In this document: positions 17,709 to 26,133 of the stretch, one piece after another
Layout: every line of letters starts with the position of its first letter
How positions within the stretch are numbered: the first letter of the stretch is position 1
DNA from: Myxococcus stipitatus DSM 14675
Lineage (GTDB): Bacteria > Myxococcota > Myxococcia > Myxococcales > Myxococcaceae
Assembly (NCBI RefSeq): GCF_000331735.1
Contig: NC_020126.1
Span: 3,782,001-3,846,000 of the forward strand
DNA: 64,000 nucleotides
Direction: 5' to 3'
The notes under the pieces: generated by a model
The model's database searches: none
Told to the model about the DNA's origin: nothing
The model's input: only the letters and a program-made list of their open reading frames with translations
Made by a program: the position numbers and the translations under genes

Positions 17709-18614
17709 ATGACACCCCGCTGGGTCCTCCCCGTGCGCTACCGCGGCACGCCACTGCTCATCTTCTCGAGCGTGTTGTTCGCGGTGATGGCGCTGTGTGC
17801 CCGTCTGCTCGCTGGCCGCCTGTCCACGGGGCAGGTGGCGTCCGGGCGCTTCTTCATCGGCCTGCTCTTCCTGGCGTTCTACTTCCCGATGTTGCGGCGC
17901 AAGCCCCGCTTCGGCCGGATGCACCTGTGGGCGCTGCGCGGCGTCTTCGGCGGCGCCGCCGTGTACCTCTACTTCATGGCCATCGACCAGATGACGGTGG
18001 GGCCCGCGGTGATGCTCAACGCGAGCTGGCCCATCTACGCGGCCATCATCGGGTGGCTGTTCCTGGGCGAGCGCGTGACGGGCACGCTGCTGGCGGGGCT
18101 GGTGCTCACCACGGTGGGCGCGGGGCTGGTGATGTGGAGCACCTTCTCCGAGGGCGCGTCGCTGACCATGGGCTTGGGCGCCTGGGCGGGCCTGGGCTCG
18201 GCGGTGCTGGGCGGCGCGGCCGTCGTCGTGGTGCGCGCGCTGCGCAACGAGTCGGACGCGGCCTCCGTCTACCTCTCGTTCTGCTTCTTCGGGCTCCTGT
18301 TCAGCCTGCCCTTCGCGCTGCGCGACTGGAGGCCGCTCGGCTGGGATGTTGTTCTTCCCCTGCTGGGCGTGGGGCTGACCTCCGTGGTGGCGCAGATGAC
18401 CTTCACGTATGCCTTCAACTACGTCACCGTGCTGGCCGGCGGCGTCGCCACGCAGTTGACGCCCGTCTTCTCCTGGGTGATGGGCACGGCGCTCCTGGAT
18501 GAAGCCGTCTCCCCCCTGGCCGTCACCGGCGCCCTGGTGTGCATGCTGGGTGTCCTCTGGGGAACGGGCGTGCTGGAGCGCATGCGCCCCGTGAGCTCCC
18601 GCCCCACGACGTGA
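17709..18614 (+). CDS. EamA/DMT-superfamily transporter
   Basis: The product has 301 residues with ten hydrophobic helices in two EamA halves (about 12-145 and 160-290). The start at ATG 17709 is preceded by CAGGGG; the longer frame upstream encodes an Arg-rich stretch unlike a membrane protein N-terminus. Family features are the GER motif at the end of helix 4 (WLFLGERVTG) and its second-half equivalent ALLDEAVS. EamA proteins export metabolites such as amino acids or nucleobases; the substrate cannot be told from the sequence. It is divergent from uvrA, with 178 bases between the starts. Confidence 0.9.
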   Translation: MTPRWVLPVRYRGTPLLIFSSVLFAVMALCARLLAGRLSTGQVASGRFFIGLLFLAFYFPMLRRKPRFGRMHLWALRGVFGGAAVYLYFMAIDQMTVGPAVMLNASWPIYAAIIGWLFLGERVTGTLLAGLVLTTVGAGLVMWSTFSEGASLTMGLGAWAGLGSAVLGGAAVVVVRALRNESDAASVYLSFCFFGLLFSLPFALRDWRPLGWDVVLPLLGVGLTSVVAQMTFTYAFNYVTVLAGGVATQLTPVFSWVMGTALLDEAVSPLAVTGALVCMLGVLWGTGVLERMRPVSSRPTT

Positions 18615-18624
18615 AGACTTTCTC

Positions 18625-18646
18625 ACCCGCGAGTTGCGGGTAGTTT
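18625..18646 (+). terminator. Probable terminator after EamA gene
   Basis: ACCCGC (18625-18630), loop GAGTT, GCGGGT (18636-18641), then AGTTTGTCC. A short stem with only a weak T-run, 11 bases after the stop. Confidence 0.45.
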
Positions 18647-18698
18647 GTCCTGCCCGCCTCCTGGCATTCCTGAAGGAATTTCAGTCCCACCTGCCTCC

Positions 18699-18716
18699 TG
18701 GGAAATGTTGTTCCCA
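18699..18716. repeat. Inverted repeat upstream of VWA lipoprotein gene
   Basis: TGGGAA (18699-18704), six-base spacer, TTCCCA (18711-18716), perfect. A second small one, ATTCC-TGAA-GGAAT, lies at about 18666-18679. They sit 170-220 bases before the lipoprotein start and could be operators or leader hairpins. Confidence 0.35.
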
Positions 18717-18885
18717 CACAGGGAAACTCGTTTCTCAGGGAGCCCCACGACTTGCCCTGTTGTCCGGCGGACGCGTGTCGCCGCCTGCATTCGGGCACCC
18801 GGGTTGCAGAGGCGCCCCCTCCGCCGGAATCGCGCGGTGCGAGGCCGCGTGGAACCCGGGCCCGGGGTGTCGTGGGGAGGCAGGA

Positions 18886-21825
18886 ATGAGACGTCTGTAT
18901 TGGGTGGCGTGGGTGGCGTGGGTGTTGGTGTCGGGTTGCGAGCCCCCGTCGTCCCAGCGCGCGCGGAGCGCCTTCGTGGTGAACCCGGAGGCCATCGACT
19001 TCGGCGCCGCCGCCGTGGGCCGCACCAAGAGCCTCAAGCTGAGGGTGACCAACGGAGGCCGGGCCTCGTACCGCGTGGAGGGTGCTGTCTCCAGCATCCC
19101 CAATGTGACGGTGCCGTCCTTCGCGCCCTTCACCTTGAGCGGCGGTGGGGAGCGCGAAATCGAGGTGCTCTTCAAGCCCGACGTGGAGGGGCCGGTGCAG
19201 GGCTCGCTGGAGCTCATCACGGACGCGGACTCGCGGGGGGATGTGCCGGTGCTGGGCCGGGGTGTGAAGGCCTTCGTCGAGGTGCCCGAGACGGAGCTCG
19301 ACTTCGGCAACGTGGCGATGGGGCTGGTGGAGATGCGGCAGGTGACGGTGCGCAATCCGTCGGACGTGGAGTCTCCGTTGGAGCTGTCCCTGCAGGGCAC
19401 GGACGCGGACCAGTTCACCGCGGAGCGCGGCGAGGCGGAGATGCTGGCGCCTGGGGAGTCGCGGGTGGTGTCCGTGGCCTTCGCGCCCAAGCGGTTGGGC
19501 TCGGCCTCGGCGGAGCTGCGCGTGGCGGTGTGCGAGGGGTGTGAGCCCGCGGTGGTGCCGCTGCGGGGCACGGGCGTGGCGTCCAAGCTGGAGGTGACGC
19601 CGCTGCGGCTGGACTTCGGGCGGGTGGCGCTGGGGGCCAGCGCCGAGCAGTCCATCACCGTGCGCAACCAGGGCAACCTGCCGCTGCGCTGGTCGGGGGT
19701 GGTGCTGCAGGACAACCCGGGGAACGTGTACCGGGTGGTGAGCACGCCGGTCGTGTCCGGAGGCGCGCTGGAGCCAGGGGCGGTGGTGGAGGTGCGCGTG
19801 GCCTTCTTGCCCACGGCGCTGGGACGGGCGGGCGAGGGGCGGGTGGAGGTGGGCGTGCATGAGCAGGGCTCCAGCGCGCCGGGCCCCAAGGTGTCCCTGG
19901 TCGGCGAGGGCGGCACGTCGTGTGTGTCGGTGCTCCCTCGCGAGCTGGACTTCGGCGTGGTGGCGGAAGGGATGACGGCGACGCGCTCGGTGGAGGTCGT
20001 GAATCGCTGCCGGGACAGCGTGCTGGTCAACAACCTGCGGCTGGACACGGCGCAGGGCGGTTACTTCACGCTGGCGCAGGCGCCGGCCAGCGTGACGGTG
20101 CCTCCAGGGCAGTCCTCCTACGTGGGCATCACCTTCAGTCCTCGCACGGGGACGGCGCGCGCCAGCACCGGCCAGCTCGCCGTCACGGTGCGCTCGGGCG
20201 GCACGCTGTCGACGGAGGCGGTGGGGCTCAAGGGCACGGGCCGCGTGTTCCAGCCCTGCCAGTTCCAGCTTCCCGAGCACCTGCGCTTCGGCAAGGTGCC
20301 CGTGGGCGCGGAGGTGTCCATGGGCCTGGTGCTGCGCAACACCGGCACGCAGCCGTGCTACCTGGCGTCCATGCAGCTGGCCACGGGCTCGGCTCCGTCC
20401 TTCACGTCGCGGACGGTGCGCAATGGCGTGCTGCTGCCCGGCGCGAAGACGACGCTGGTGGTGCGCTTCAAGCCGGATGCGGAGGGCCCCTTCGAGGGGC
20501 TCGCGGAGGCGTGGGTGAACCACCCGACGCAGGGCCATCCGCTGGTGGCGCTCTCGGGGGAGGGGGTGCGGGGCTGCTTCGCGATACAGCCCACCACGGT
20601 GGACTTCGGCCTCACCAAGCTGGCGTGCGGCCCGCGCACGCGGGAGCTCCTGGCCATCAACGACTGTGTCGGCCCGGTGCAGGTCGCGGGGATGGCGCTG
20701 GAGCAGACGGGCACCGAGTTCCAGGTGGGGCCGATGAATGCCTTCCCGTCGCAGCTGGCGCCGGGGGCTCGCGTGAAGCTGACGGCCCGCTATGAGCCCG
20801 TGGACGATGGGATTGACGCCGCGGCGCTGCGCTTCCGTCTGGAGGACGGCTCCGAGTACACGGCGGGCCTCCTGGGCAAGGGCGCGACGAAGGCGGAGCA
20901 GACGGACCGCTTCCTCCAGGAGTCGAAGGCGAAGGTGGACGTGCTCTTCGTCGTGGACAACTCCGGGTCGATGATGGAGGAGCAGCAGAGCCTGGGGCAG
21001 AACTTCGCGGCCTTCCTGAGCGCGGCCACCGCGTCGTCGGTGGACTACCGCATCGGCGTGACGACGACGGGGCTGGAGTCGTCGCCCGGCGGTTGGTCCG
21101 AGTGCCCCGGCGGCGCGCAGGGCGGTGAGAACGGGCGCCTGTTCCCCGTGGACAACTCCCGGCCCCGCATCATCACTCCGGCCACGGCCAACGCCGCGGG
21201 CGTCTTCGCGGACAACACGAAGGTCGGTGTGTGTCATTGGAACGAGCAGGGCCTGGACGCGGCGCACCGCGCCCTGTCGGACCCGCTGCTCTACAACCAG
21301 GACGACACCCGCACGCAGCAGCCCAACGACGGCAACGGGGGCTTCCTGCGGCCGGACGCGAAGCTGGCCATCATCTTCCTCTCGGATGAAGAGGACTTCA
21401 GCGCGCAGCCGGTGTCCTTCTACGAGACGTACTTCCTGGCGCTGAAGGGCAACGACAAGACGAAGCTGAGCATCAACGCCATCGTCGGCCCCATGGACCT
21501 GGCCACCTGCCCCACGTCGAGCAGCTCCGGCAGCCGCTACATCCAGCTCGCGCAGGCGACGGGCGGCGTGGTGGAGAGCATCTGCACGCCGAACTGGGCC
21601 GCCTCGCTGGAGAAGCTCTCCAACAGCGCCTTCGGCCCCAACCGCAAGTTCCCCCTCACCCAGGTGCCCGCGGACACGGCGCGCATCGTCGTCACGGTGG
21701 ACGGGGTGCTGGTGACGACGGGGTGGGAGTACGACGCCGCGACCAACAGCGTCATCTTCGAGCGCGACGCGGCGCCCGCACCGGGGACGTGGGTGGAGGT
21801 GACGTACCCGCTGGGCTGCAACTAG
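18886..21825 (+). CDS. Lipoprotein with six ASH/choice-of-anchor repeats and a VWA domain
   Basis: The product has 979 residues; ATG 18886 follows GGGGAGGCAGGA. A lipoprotein signal peptide ends in VSG-Cys18. Residues 30-680 contain six Ig-like ASH/DUF1573-type repeats of about 105 residues, each opened by a motif such as IDFGAAAVG, LDFGNVAMG, LDFGRVALG, LDFGVVAEG, LRFGKVPVG and VDFGLTKLA. A von Willebrand A domain starts near 685 with a MIDAS motif D691-N-S-G-S695 and a later FLSDEEDF. VWA domains of this kind bind divalent metal and protein ligands. I infer an outer-membrane or surface-anchored adhesion or scaffold protein. Cys pairs in repeats 4-6 suggest disulfides outside the cytoplasm. 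Confidence 0.88.
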   Translation: MRRLYWVAWVAWVLVSGCEPPSSQRARSAFVVNPEAIDFGAAAVGRTKSLKLRVTNGGRASYRVEGAVSSIPNVTVPSFAPFTLSGGGEREIEVLFKPDVEGPVQGSLELITDADSRGDVPVLGRGVKAFVEVPETELDFGNVAMGLVEMRQVTVRNPSDVESPLELSLQGTDADQFTAERGEAEMLAPGESRVVSVAFAPKRLGSASAELRVAVCEGCEPAVVPLRGTGVASKLEVTPLRLDFGRVALGASAEQSITVRNQGNLPLRWSGVVLQDNPGNVYRVVSTPVVSGGALEPGAVVEVRVAFLPTALGRAGEGRVEVGVHEQGSSAPGPKVSLVGEGGTSCVSVLPRELDFGVVAEGMTATRSVEVVNRCRDSVLVNNLRLDTAQGGYFTLAQAPASVTVPPGQSSYVGITFSPRTGTARASTGQLAVTVRSGGTLSTEAVGLKGTGRVFQPCQFQLPEHLRFGKVPVGAEVSMGLVLRNTGTQPCYLASMQLATGSAPSFTSRTVRNGVLLPGAKTTLVVRFKPDAEGPFEGLAEAWVNHPTQGHPLVALSGEGVRGCFAIQPTTVDFGLTKLACGPRTRELLAINDCVGPVQVAGMALEQTGTEFQVGPMNAFPSQLAPGARVKLTARYEPVDDGIDAAALRFRLEDGSEYTAGLLGKGATKAEQTDRFLQESKAKVDVLFVVDNSGSMMEEQQSLGQNFAAFLSAATASSVDYRIGVTTTGLESSPGGWSECPGGAQGGENGRLFPVDNSRPRIITPATANAAGVFADNTKVGVCHWNEQGLDAAHRALSDPLLYNQDDTRTQQPNDGNGGFLRPDAKLAIIFLSDEEDFSAQPVSFYETYFLALKGNDKTKLSINAIVGPMDLATCPTSSSSGSRYIQLAQATGGVVESICTPNWAASLEKLSNSAFGPNRKFPLTQVPADTARIVVTVDGVLVTTGWEYDAATNSVIFERDAAPAPGTWVEVTYPLGCN

Positions 21826-21849
21826 GGGCCTTCCGGGACTGTGGCCTTT

Positions 21850-21890
21850 CTGTCAGCCATCCATCCCCCACGGGAAGGATGGCTCGACAG
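21850..21890. terminator. Long stem-loop after VWA lipoprotein gene
   Basis: CTGTCAGCCATCC (21850-21862) pairs with GGATGGCT-C-GACAG (21877-21890), 13 pairs with one bulged C. No T-run follows. Probably ends the VWA transcript, or structures the leader of the phosphoesterase gene that starts at 21923. Confidence 0.5.
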
Positions 21891-21922
21891 CCCTGGGGCG
21901 GGAGGGCAACCTTTCGGGCGCG

Positions 21923-22837
21923 ATGCCGGAGCCCCTCCTGGTTGCTGCCTTGGGTGACATCCACGGTCGCTTCCACCGCGTGGAGACGTGGTTGGACGCG
22001 CTGGAACAGGCACGTGGCCGGCCCGTGGGGATGGTGCTGGCGGTGGGCGACGTGGAGGCATTCCGCCGCGCGGATGACCACCGGCGCAAGGCCGCCAAGC
22101 GCACCATGCCCGCCGAGTTCGCCGAGTACGCGGACGGCATCCGCCGCGTGAAGCGGCCGCTCTACTTCATCGGCGGCAACAACGAGGACTTCGAGGCGCT
22201 GCACGACTTCCAGGACGGAGGCGAGCTGGCGCCCGGGGTGACGTACCTGGGGCGTTCCGGCTCGCGGGAGCTGTGCGGGCTCCGGGTGGCCTACCTGTCC
22301 GGCATCCACGCCCCGCGCTTCATCGAGCAGCCCCTGCGGCGCCCCATCACCCAGGACCTGATGAAGCAGGCGGGGTACTTCCGCGCGGCCGAGGTGGAGC
22401 GGGTGATGCCGCTGCGGGACATGGACCTGATGCTCGTCCATGAGTGGCCGCGCGGCATCGTCCAGCGCGCGCGCGAGGAGAACCCCACGCCGCCCCGGCC
22501 CTTGCCATCGTATTGGATTGGCAACCCAGTGACGCGAAAGCTGGTGGACACGGTGCTGCCGCGGTGGATGTTGTGCGGGCACTCGCACAAGGCCTTCGCG
22601 GTGACGCTGGAGGGGGTGGGGCGCCCGGCGACGCGCATCGCATGCCTGGACCAGGCCACCCGTCCGGAGGAGTCCGTGTTCTGGCTGGAGTACGAGGGCC
22701 GCACGGCGGTGCGTGCGGGGTGGGGCGTCACGGGACAAGTGGCCTGGACGCTGGGCCAGCGCTGGGACATGGCGTCGCTGCCGGTGCCCTCGGTGGAGTC
22801 GGAGGAGGGCGGCGCCACGGTGACGGCGCCCGTCTAG
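21923..22837 (+). CDS. Calcineurin-like metallophosphoesterase resembling RNA lariat debranching enzyme (Dbr1)
   Basis: The product has 304 residues. Metal-site motifs: D12-x-H14 (GDIHG), GD43 (AVGDVEAFR), GGN86-N87-E88, H173 (HEWPRGI) and H220-S-H222 (CGHSH). Beyond these generic motifs, the order and wording of several segments match eukaryotic Dbr1 from memory: TMPAEF before FIGGNNE, GGxLAPGVTYLG, LRVAYLSGI, and MDLMLVHEWPRG. Dbr1 hydrolyses 2',5'-phosphodiester branches in RNA. Two differences: motif I keeps the ordinary Asp where Dbr1 has Cys, and the usual His of GNH[ED] is Asn87. A nuclease or phosphodiesterase is likely; lariat or branched-RNA substrate is my inference. There is no signal peptide. 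The stop overlaps the convergent PAP2 gene by 4 bases. Confidence 0.82.
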   Translation: MPEPLLVAALGDIHGRFHRVETWLDALEQARGRPVGMVLAVGDVEAFRRADDHRRKAAKRTMPAEFAEYADGIRRVKRPLYFIGGNNEDFEALHDFQDGGELAPGVTYLGRSGSRELCGLRVAYLSGIHAPRFIEQPLRRPITQDLMKQAGYFRAAEVERVMPLRDMDLMLVHEWPRGIVQRAREENPTPPRPLPSYWIGNPVTRKLVDTVLPRWMLCGHSHKAFAVTLEGVGRPATRIACLDQATRPEESVFWLEYEGRTAVRAGWGVTGQVAWTLGQRWDMASLPVPSVESEEGGATVTAPV

Positions 22838-23751
22838 AAGACGCCCGAGATGCCCGCCATGCGCGCGCCGACCACGGGCTTCCAGCGCGTGGCGGTGGGC
22901 GAGGTGCTGGACTCGGAGGAGGTCACCGCCTGCTGGCGTCCGTGCATCAGCAGGGGGATGGCCACGCCGAAGGCCGAGCCGAGAATCGCGCCCATGGCCA
23001 CGTCGGTGAGGTAGTGCTTGTCCGCGCCCATGCGCAGCAGGCCCACGGAGGCGGCGAGCGGAAGGCCCACGGCCCAGATCCATTCCTGGTGCTCGTAGCC
23101 TCGCAGCGCGGCCACCGTGCCGGCGGACACCACCAGCGAGAAGGCGAGGCTGGTGTGGCCGCTGTAGAAAGACAGGTTGTTGTCGCTGGGCTGCTCCGTG
23201 AGGGGCTTCTGGTCCGCGGACAGGACGTGGACGAAGGGGCGCTCGCGGCCGGCGATGAACTTCACCGCCTGGTTGGCCAGGATGGCGAGCATCGTGCTCT
23301 CGAGGATGATGGTGGCGTCCTCGGCGAAGAAGCGGTCGGGGGCCTTCGAGGAGCGGACGAGCGCGAACTGCGCGCCCATCACCCCCAGCGGCACCGCGCC
23401 GAAGCCCAGGATGTTGCTCCAGGTGGCCGCGCGGTGACGGGACGCGTCGGTGTCCCCGGCCAGTCCTCGGCCCCAGCGGTCCAGGCGATTGAGCCTGTCG
23501 GTGCCGTCCGGCGCCCGGTCACACCAGCGGCACTCCGCGGGGGCCAGGTCCTCCTTGAAGAGTGCTTCGCTGGAAATCCAGAGGACAGCGGAAGTGCCGG
23601 TGATGATGCCGTCCCGGGCCCAGTCGAAGCGCAGCTCATGGAGCTTCGGCGCGTCGTCGGGGGACTGGGCCAGGGCCGGCGTTGCCGGGACGAGAGCGAC
23701 CAGGAGGGAAAGTGCAAGGGACGGTATGAGCGTGCGCACGTCACGCAGCAT
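22834..23751 (-). CDS. PAP2-superfamily phosphatase, exported
   Basis: The product has 305 residues; ATG 23751 is preceded by CGGAG. An N-terminal signal peptide or anchor covers residues 1-29 (ending ATPALAQ). The acid-phosphatase signature is complete: K-x6-RP as KFIAGRERP near residue 165, the SGH motif in SFYSGHTS near 200, and R-x5-H-x3-D as RMGADKHYLTD near 245. Several membrane-compatible helices surround the motifs. PAP2 enzymes dephosphorylate lipid phosphates (phosphatidic acid, undecaprenyl pyrophosphate) or other phosphoesters; the substrate is unknown. It is divergent from the thioredoxin-fusion gene with a 72-base gap, so the two may share a control region. Confidence 0.9.
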   Translation of the reverse strand: MLRDVRTLIPSLALSLLVALVPATPALAQSPDDAPKLHELRFDWARDGIITGTSAVLWISSEALFKEDLAPAECRWCDRAPDGTDRLNRLDRWGRGLAGDTDASRHRAATWSNILGFGAVPLGVMGAQFALVRSSKAPDRFFAEDATIILESTMLAILANQAVKFIAGRERPFVHVLSADQKPLTEQPSDNNLSFYSGHTSLAFSLVVSAGTVAALRGYEHQEWIWAVGLPLAASVGLLRMGADKHYLTDVAMGAILGSAFGVAIPLLMHGRQQAVTSSESSTSPTATRWKPVVGARMAGISGVF

Positions 23752-23823
23752 AGGGCTCCGCTGGCGCGGGGCGAAGGGTTTGACTACAAGCAAGCGACTC
23801 CCATTGTCATCCGAGGAATCAAC

Positions 23824-26130
23824 GTGAGCGAGCACCCCGTCGACTTGACGGCCGAGTCTTTCGAGCAGACCACCGGCGCCCCGGGGTTGGTCCTGGTGGA
23901 CTTCTGGGCGGAGTGGTGTGGTCCGTGCCGGAACTTCGCGCCCATCTTCGCCGCCACCGCGCAGAAGCATCCCGACGTCGTCTTCGGCAAGGTCGACACG
24001 GAAGCGGAGCAGGACCTGGCGGGCCGCTTCGAGGTCCAGTCCATCCCCACGCTCATGGCCTTCAAGGGCGGCGTCGTGGTTCATCGCTCGAGCGGAGCGA
24101 TGCCGGCGGGCCGGCTGGATGCGCTGGTCAAGTCGCTGAAGTCGGTGGACGTGGACGCGGTGAAGCGCGCCGAGGAGAACAAGAAGCTCACCGAGCAGGG
24201 CATCGTCCCGCCGGGTGTCCATCCCGAGGCGGAGTGGGATGCGGGCGACAGCGAGTGGGTCCACGGTGGGAAGGACGCCAAGGGGCGCAAGCAGGGGCCC
24301 TACAAGTACTGGCGCGCGGACGGCACGCTCTGCAACGAGTGCCTCTTCGAGAACGACAAGCCGCACGGCCCCTTCAAGCGCTTCCACGAGAGCGGCGAGG
24401 TCTCGCAGGACGGCGAGTTCGTGAGGGGCGACCTCCACGGGCCGCGCACCTGGTACGCCTCCGACAAGTACACGACGGAGCGCATGCACGAGAACGGCGT
24501 CTCCACGGCCATCCGCAAGACGGTGATGACGTACGAGCACGGCCGCGTGGTGGGCGTGAAGCACTACGACGGCCAGGACCGCCGCGTCGTCCCGACGACG
24601 GGCGAGCCGTACCCGGACCGGCCCCAGAACGTCCCGCTGGAGGCGGAGTACCGCGAGGACATGAACCAGTGGTCGCACGTCAACCTGGACGTCGCGGGCG
24701 AGCGCCATGGGCTGTCGCGCTTCTGGCTTCCGGAGGGCGAGCTGCTCTGGGAGGGCGAGTACGTGGATGGCTCGCGCCAGGGGCGGTATCGCTCGCTGGC
24801 GAAGGATGAGTACCTGGACCCCGCCGTGCGGTTCGACGAGGGACGCTTCGACCAGGGCGAGGCGTGTGATGTCTGGACGCTGCTGGACGCGGACCGCGCG
24901 GTGTTGCTCTCGCGGGACCTGGGCGTCGCGCAGTTCGAGGACGCGCTGAGCGAGTCACAGGTCCTCTCGCATCTGCCTCGGCCCGCGTCGGCGTGGCGCG
25001 AGTACGCGGAGACGTGCCTGAAGGAGCGCAAGCACCGGGAGGCGGTGCTGGCCATGGCGCGCGCGGTGGCGAGCGACCAGCAGGTGGCGCCGATGCTCGA
25101 GTTGCTGGAGCGCGTGGCCCTGCCGAGGACGCCGCGGAACGCGCGAGGCACGGCGGGCGAGGTGCTGGAGAACGCGAGCAACTCCTGGGCGGCCCTGGCG
25201 GGCGCGCTGGTGCGCGGCGGCGACGTGGCCATGCTGCTGCGCGGCTGCGCGGTGTTGCTGGACCAGTCGGACAAGCCTCGGGCGGCCTTGGACTTCATCA
25301 ACGCGGCGATGCTGCTGGCGCCGGAGCGCGCGGAGTACCTGTTCACGCGCGGCCTCATCCTGTTGAACATGGGGCTGGACGCGCACGCGCTGAAGGACGC
25401 GGAGGGCCTCGCGAAGGTGGAGCCCGACACGGCGGACTTCCTCCGGTCCTACACGCGGGGCCTGTTCCCCGTGTTCGACTTCTGGCCGGCGAAGGAGACG
25501 CCGCACTCGACCTACAACAACCTGCCGGAGGCGCCCGCGCAGCCGCTCAGCGCCATCCAGCGAGTCGTCCAGAAGTACGCCACGCGGTTGCAGAAGATCC
25601 GCACCGAGCTCCAGGGCCGCTTCAAGGCCGGGGTGTCGATGCCGTGGATGCCGCCGGACCTGTCCGCGCTGCTCCCCGAGGGGCCGGTGGAACTGCTGGA
25701 GGAAGAGGTGGACGTGGGCGAGGACTCCGTCTCCGTGGACGAGAGCCTGGCGGTGGCCGGCGTGGGGTTGCCGGACCTGATTCGCTTTGCCCGCGCGGAT
25801 TGGAGCGCGCTCACCTGGCTGCTGTGGGCGTGTGGTGAGTCGAAGCTGGTGATGCCCAAGAAGGTCGCGTCTCCGGAGAACTTCGGCCATGCGGCGGGCA
25901 TGTCGAGTCAGCGCCTGTGGCGCGCGAGAGATCGCCGCGTGACGGGTGGACGTGGAGCGAAGGCCTCGGGGGCCGCGAGCTTCGATTTCGAGGGAGTGGC
26001 CATCGACGCGGTCCACCCGCAGCTCGTGGGCATCGTCGAGCAGCACTACAGTGAGACGCAGGCGATGTTCTATTGGCTGGCGGACAGTGACAATGTTTCA
26101 CCCTGGCAGGACAACCTGAGGGGGAGCTGA
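23824..26130 (+). CDS. Thioredoxin domain fused to MORN-like repeats and helical TPR-like region
   Basis: The product has 768 residues. GTG 23824 is chosen because GAGGA lies six bases upstream and because it starts an ordinary thioredoxin N-terminus. Residues 5-110 are a thioredoxin fold with active site WC32-G-P-C35 and the cis-Pro segment QSIPTLMAF. Residues 150-340 hold MORN_2/YwqK-like repeats, each about 23 residues, with recurring W..DG and HGP/G.F motifs. Residues 370-540 look like TPR helices. There is no signal peptide, so a cytoplasmic role is likely. A redox-active scaffold is inferred; such a fusion is unfamiliar to me. The next gene starts three bases after the stop and is surely co-transcribed. 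Confidence 0.8.
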   Translation: MSEHPVDLTAESFEQTTGAPGLVLVDFWAEWCGPCRNFAPIFAATAQKHPDVVFGKVDTEAEQDLAGRFEVQSIPTLMAFKGGVVVHRSSGAMPAGRLDALVKSLKSVDVDAVKRAEENKKLTEQGIVPPGVHPEAEWDAGDSEWVHGGKDAKGRKQGPYKYWRADGTLCNECLFENDKPHGPFKRFHESGEVSQDGEFVRGDLHGPRTWYASDKYTTERMHENGVSTAIRKTVMTYEHGRVVGVKHYDGQDRRVVPTTGEPYPDRPQNVPLEAEYREDMNQWSHVNLDVAGERHGLSRFWLPEGELLWEGEYVDGSRQGRYRSLAKDEYLDPAVRFDEGRFDQGEACDVWTLLDADRAVLLSRDLGVAQFEDALSESQVLSHLPRPASAWREYAETCLKERKHREAVLAMARAVASDQQVAPMLELLERVALPRTPRNARGTAGEVLENASNSWAALAGALVRGGDVAMLLRGCAVLLDQSDKPRAALDFINAAMLLAPERAEYLFTRGLILLNMGLDAHALKDAEGLAKVEPDTADFLRSYTRGLFPVFDFWPAKETPHSTYNNLPEAPAQPLSAIQRVVQKYATRLQKIRTELQGRFKAGVSMPWMPPDLSALLPEGPVELLEEEVDVGEDSVSVDESLAVAGVGLPDLIRFARADWSALTWLLWACGESKLVMPKKVASPENFGHAAGMSSQRLWRARDRRVTGGRGAKASGAASFDFEGVAIDAVHPQLVGIVEQHYSETQAMFYWLADSDNVSPWQDNLRGS

Positions 26131-26133
26131 ACC

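Noticed and set aside
22444..23823. Upstream extension of the thioredoxin-fusion frame
   Set aside because: It is antisense to the PAP2 gene and in another frame of the phosphoesterase gene; composition is Gly/Arg-rich, and GAGGA supports GTG 23824.
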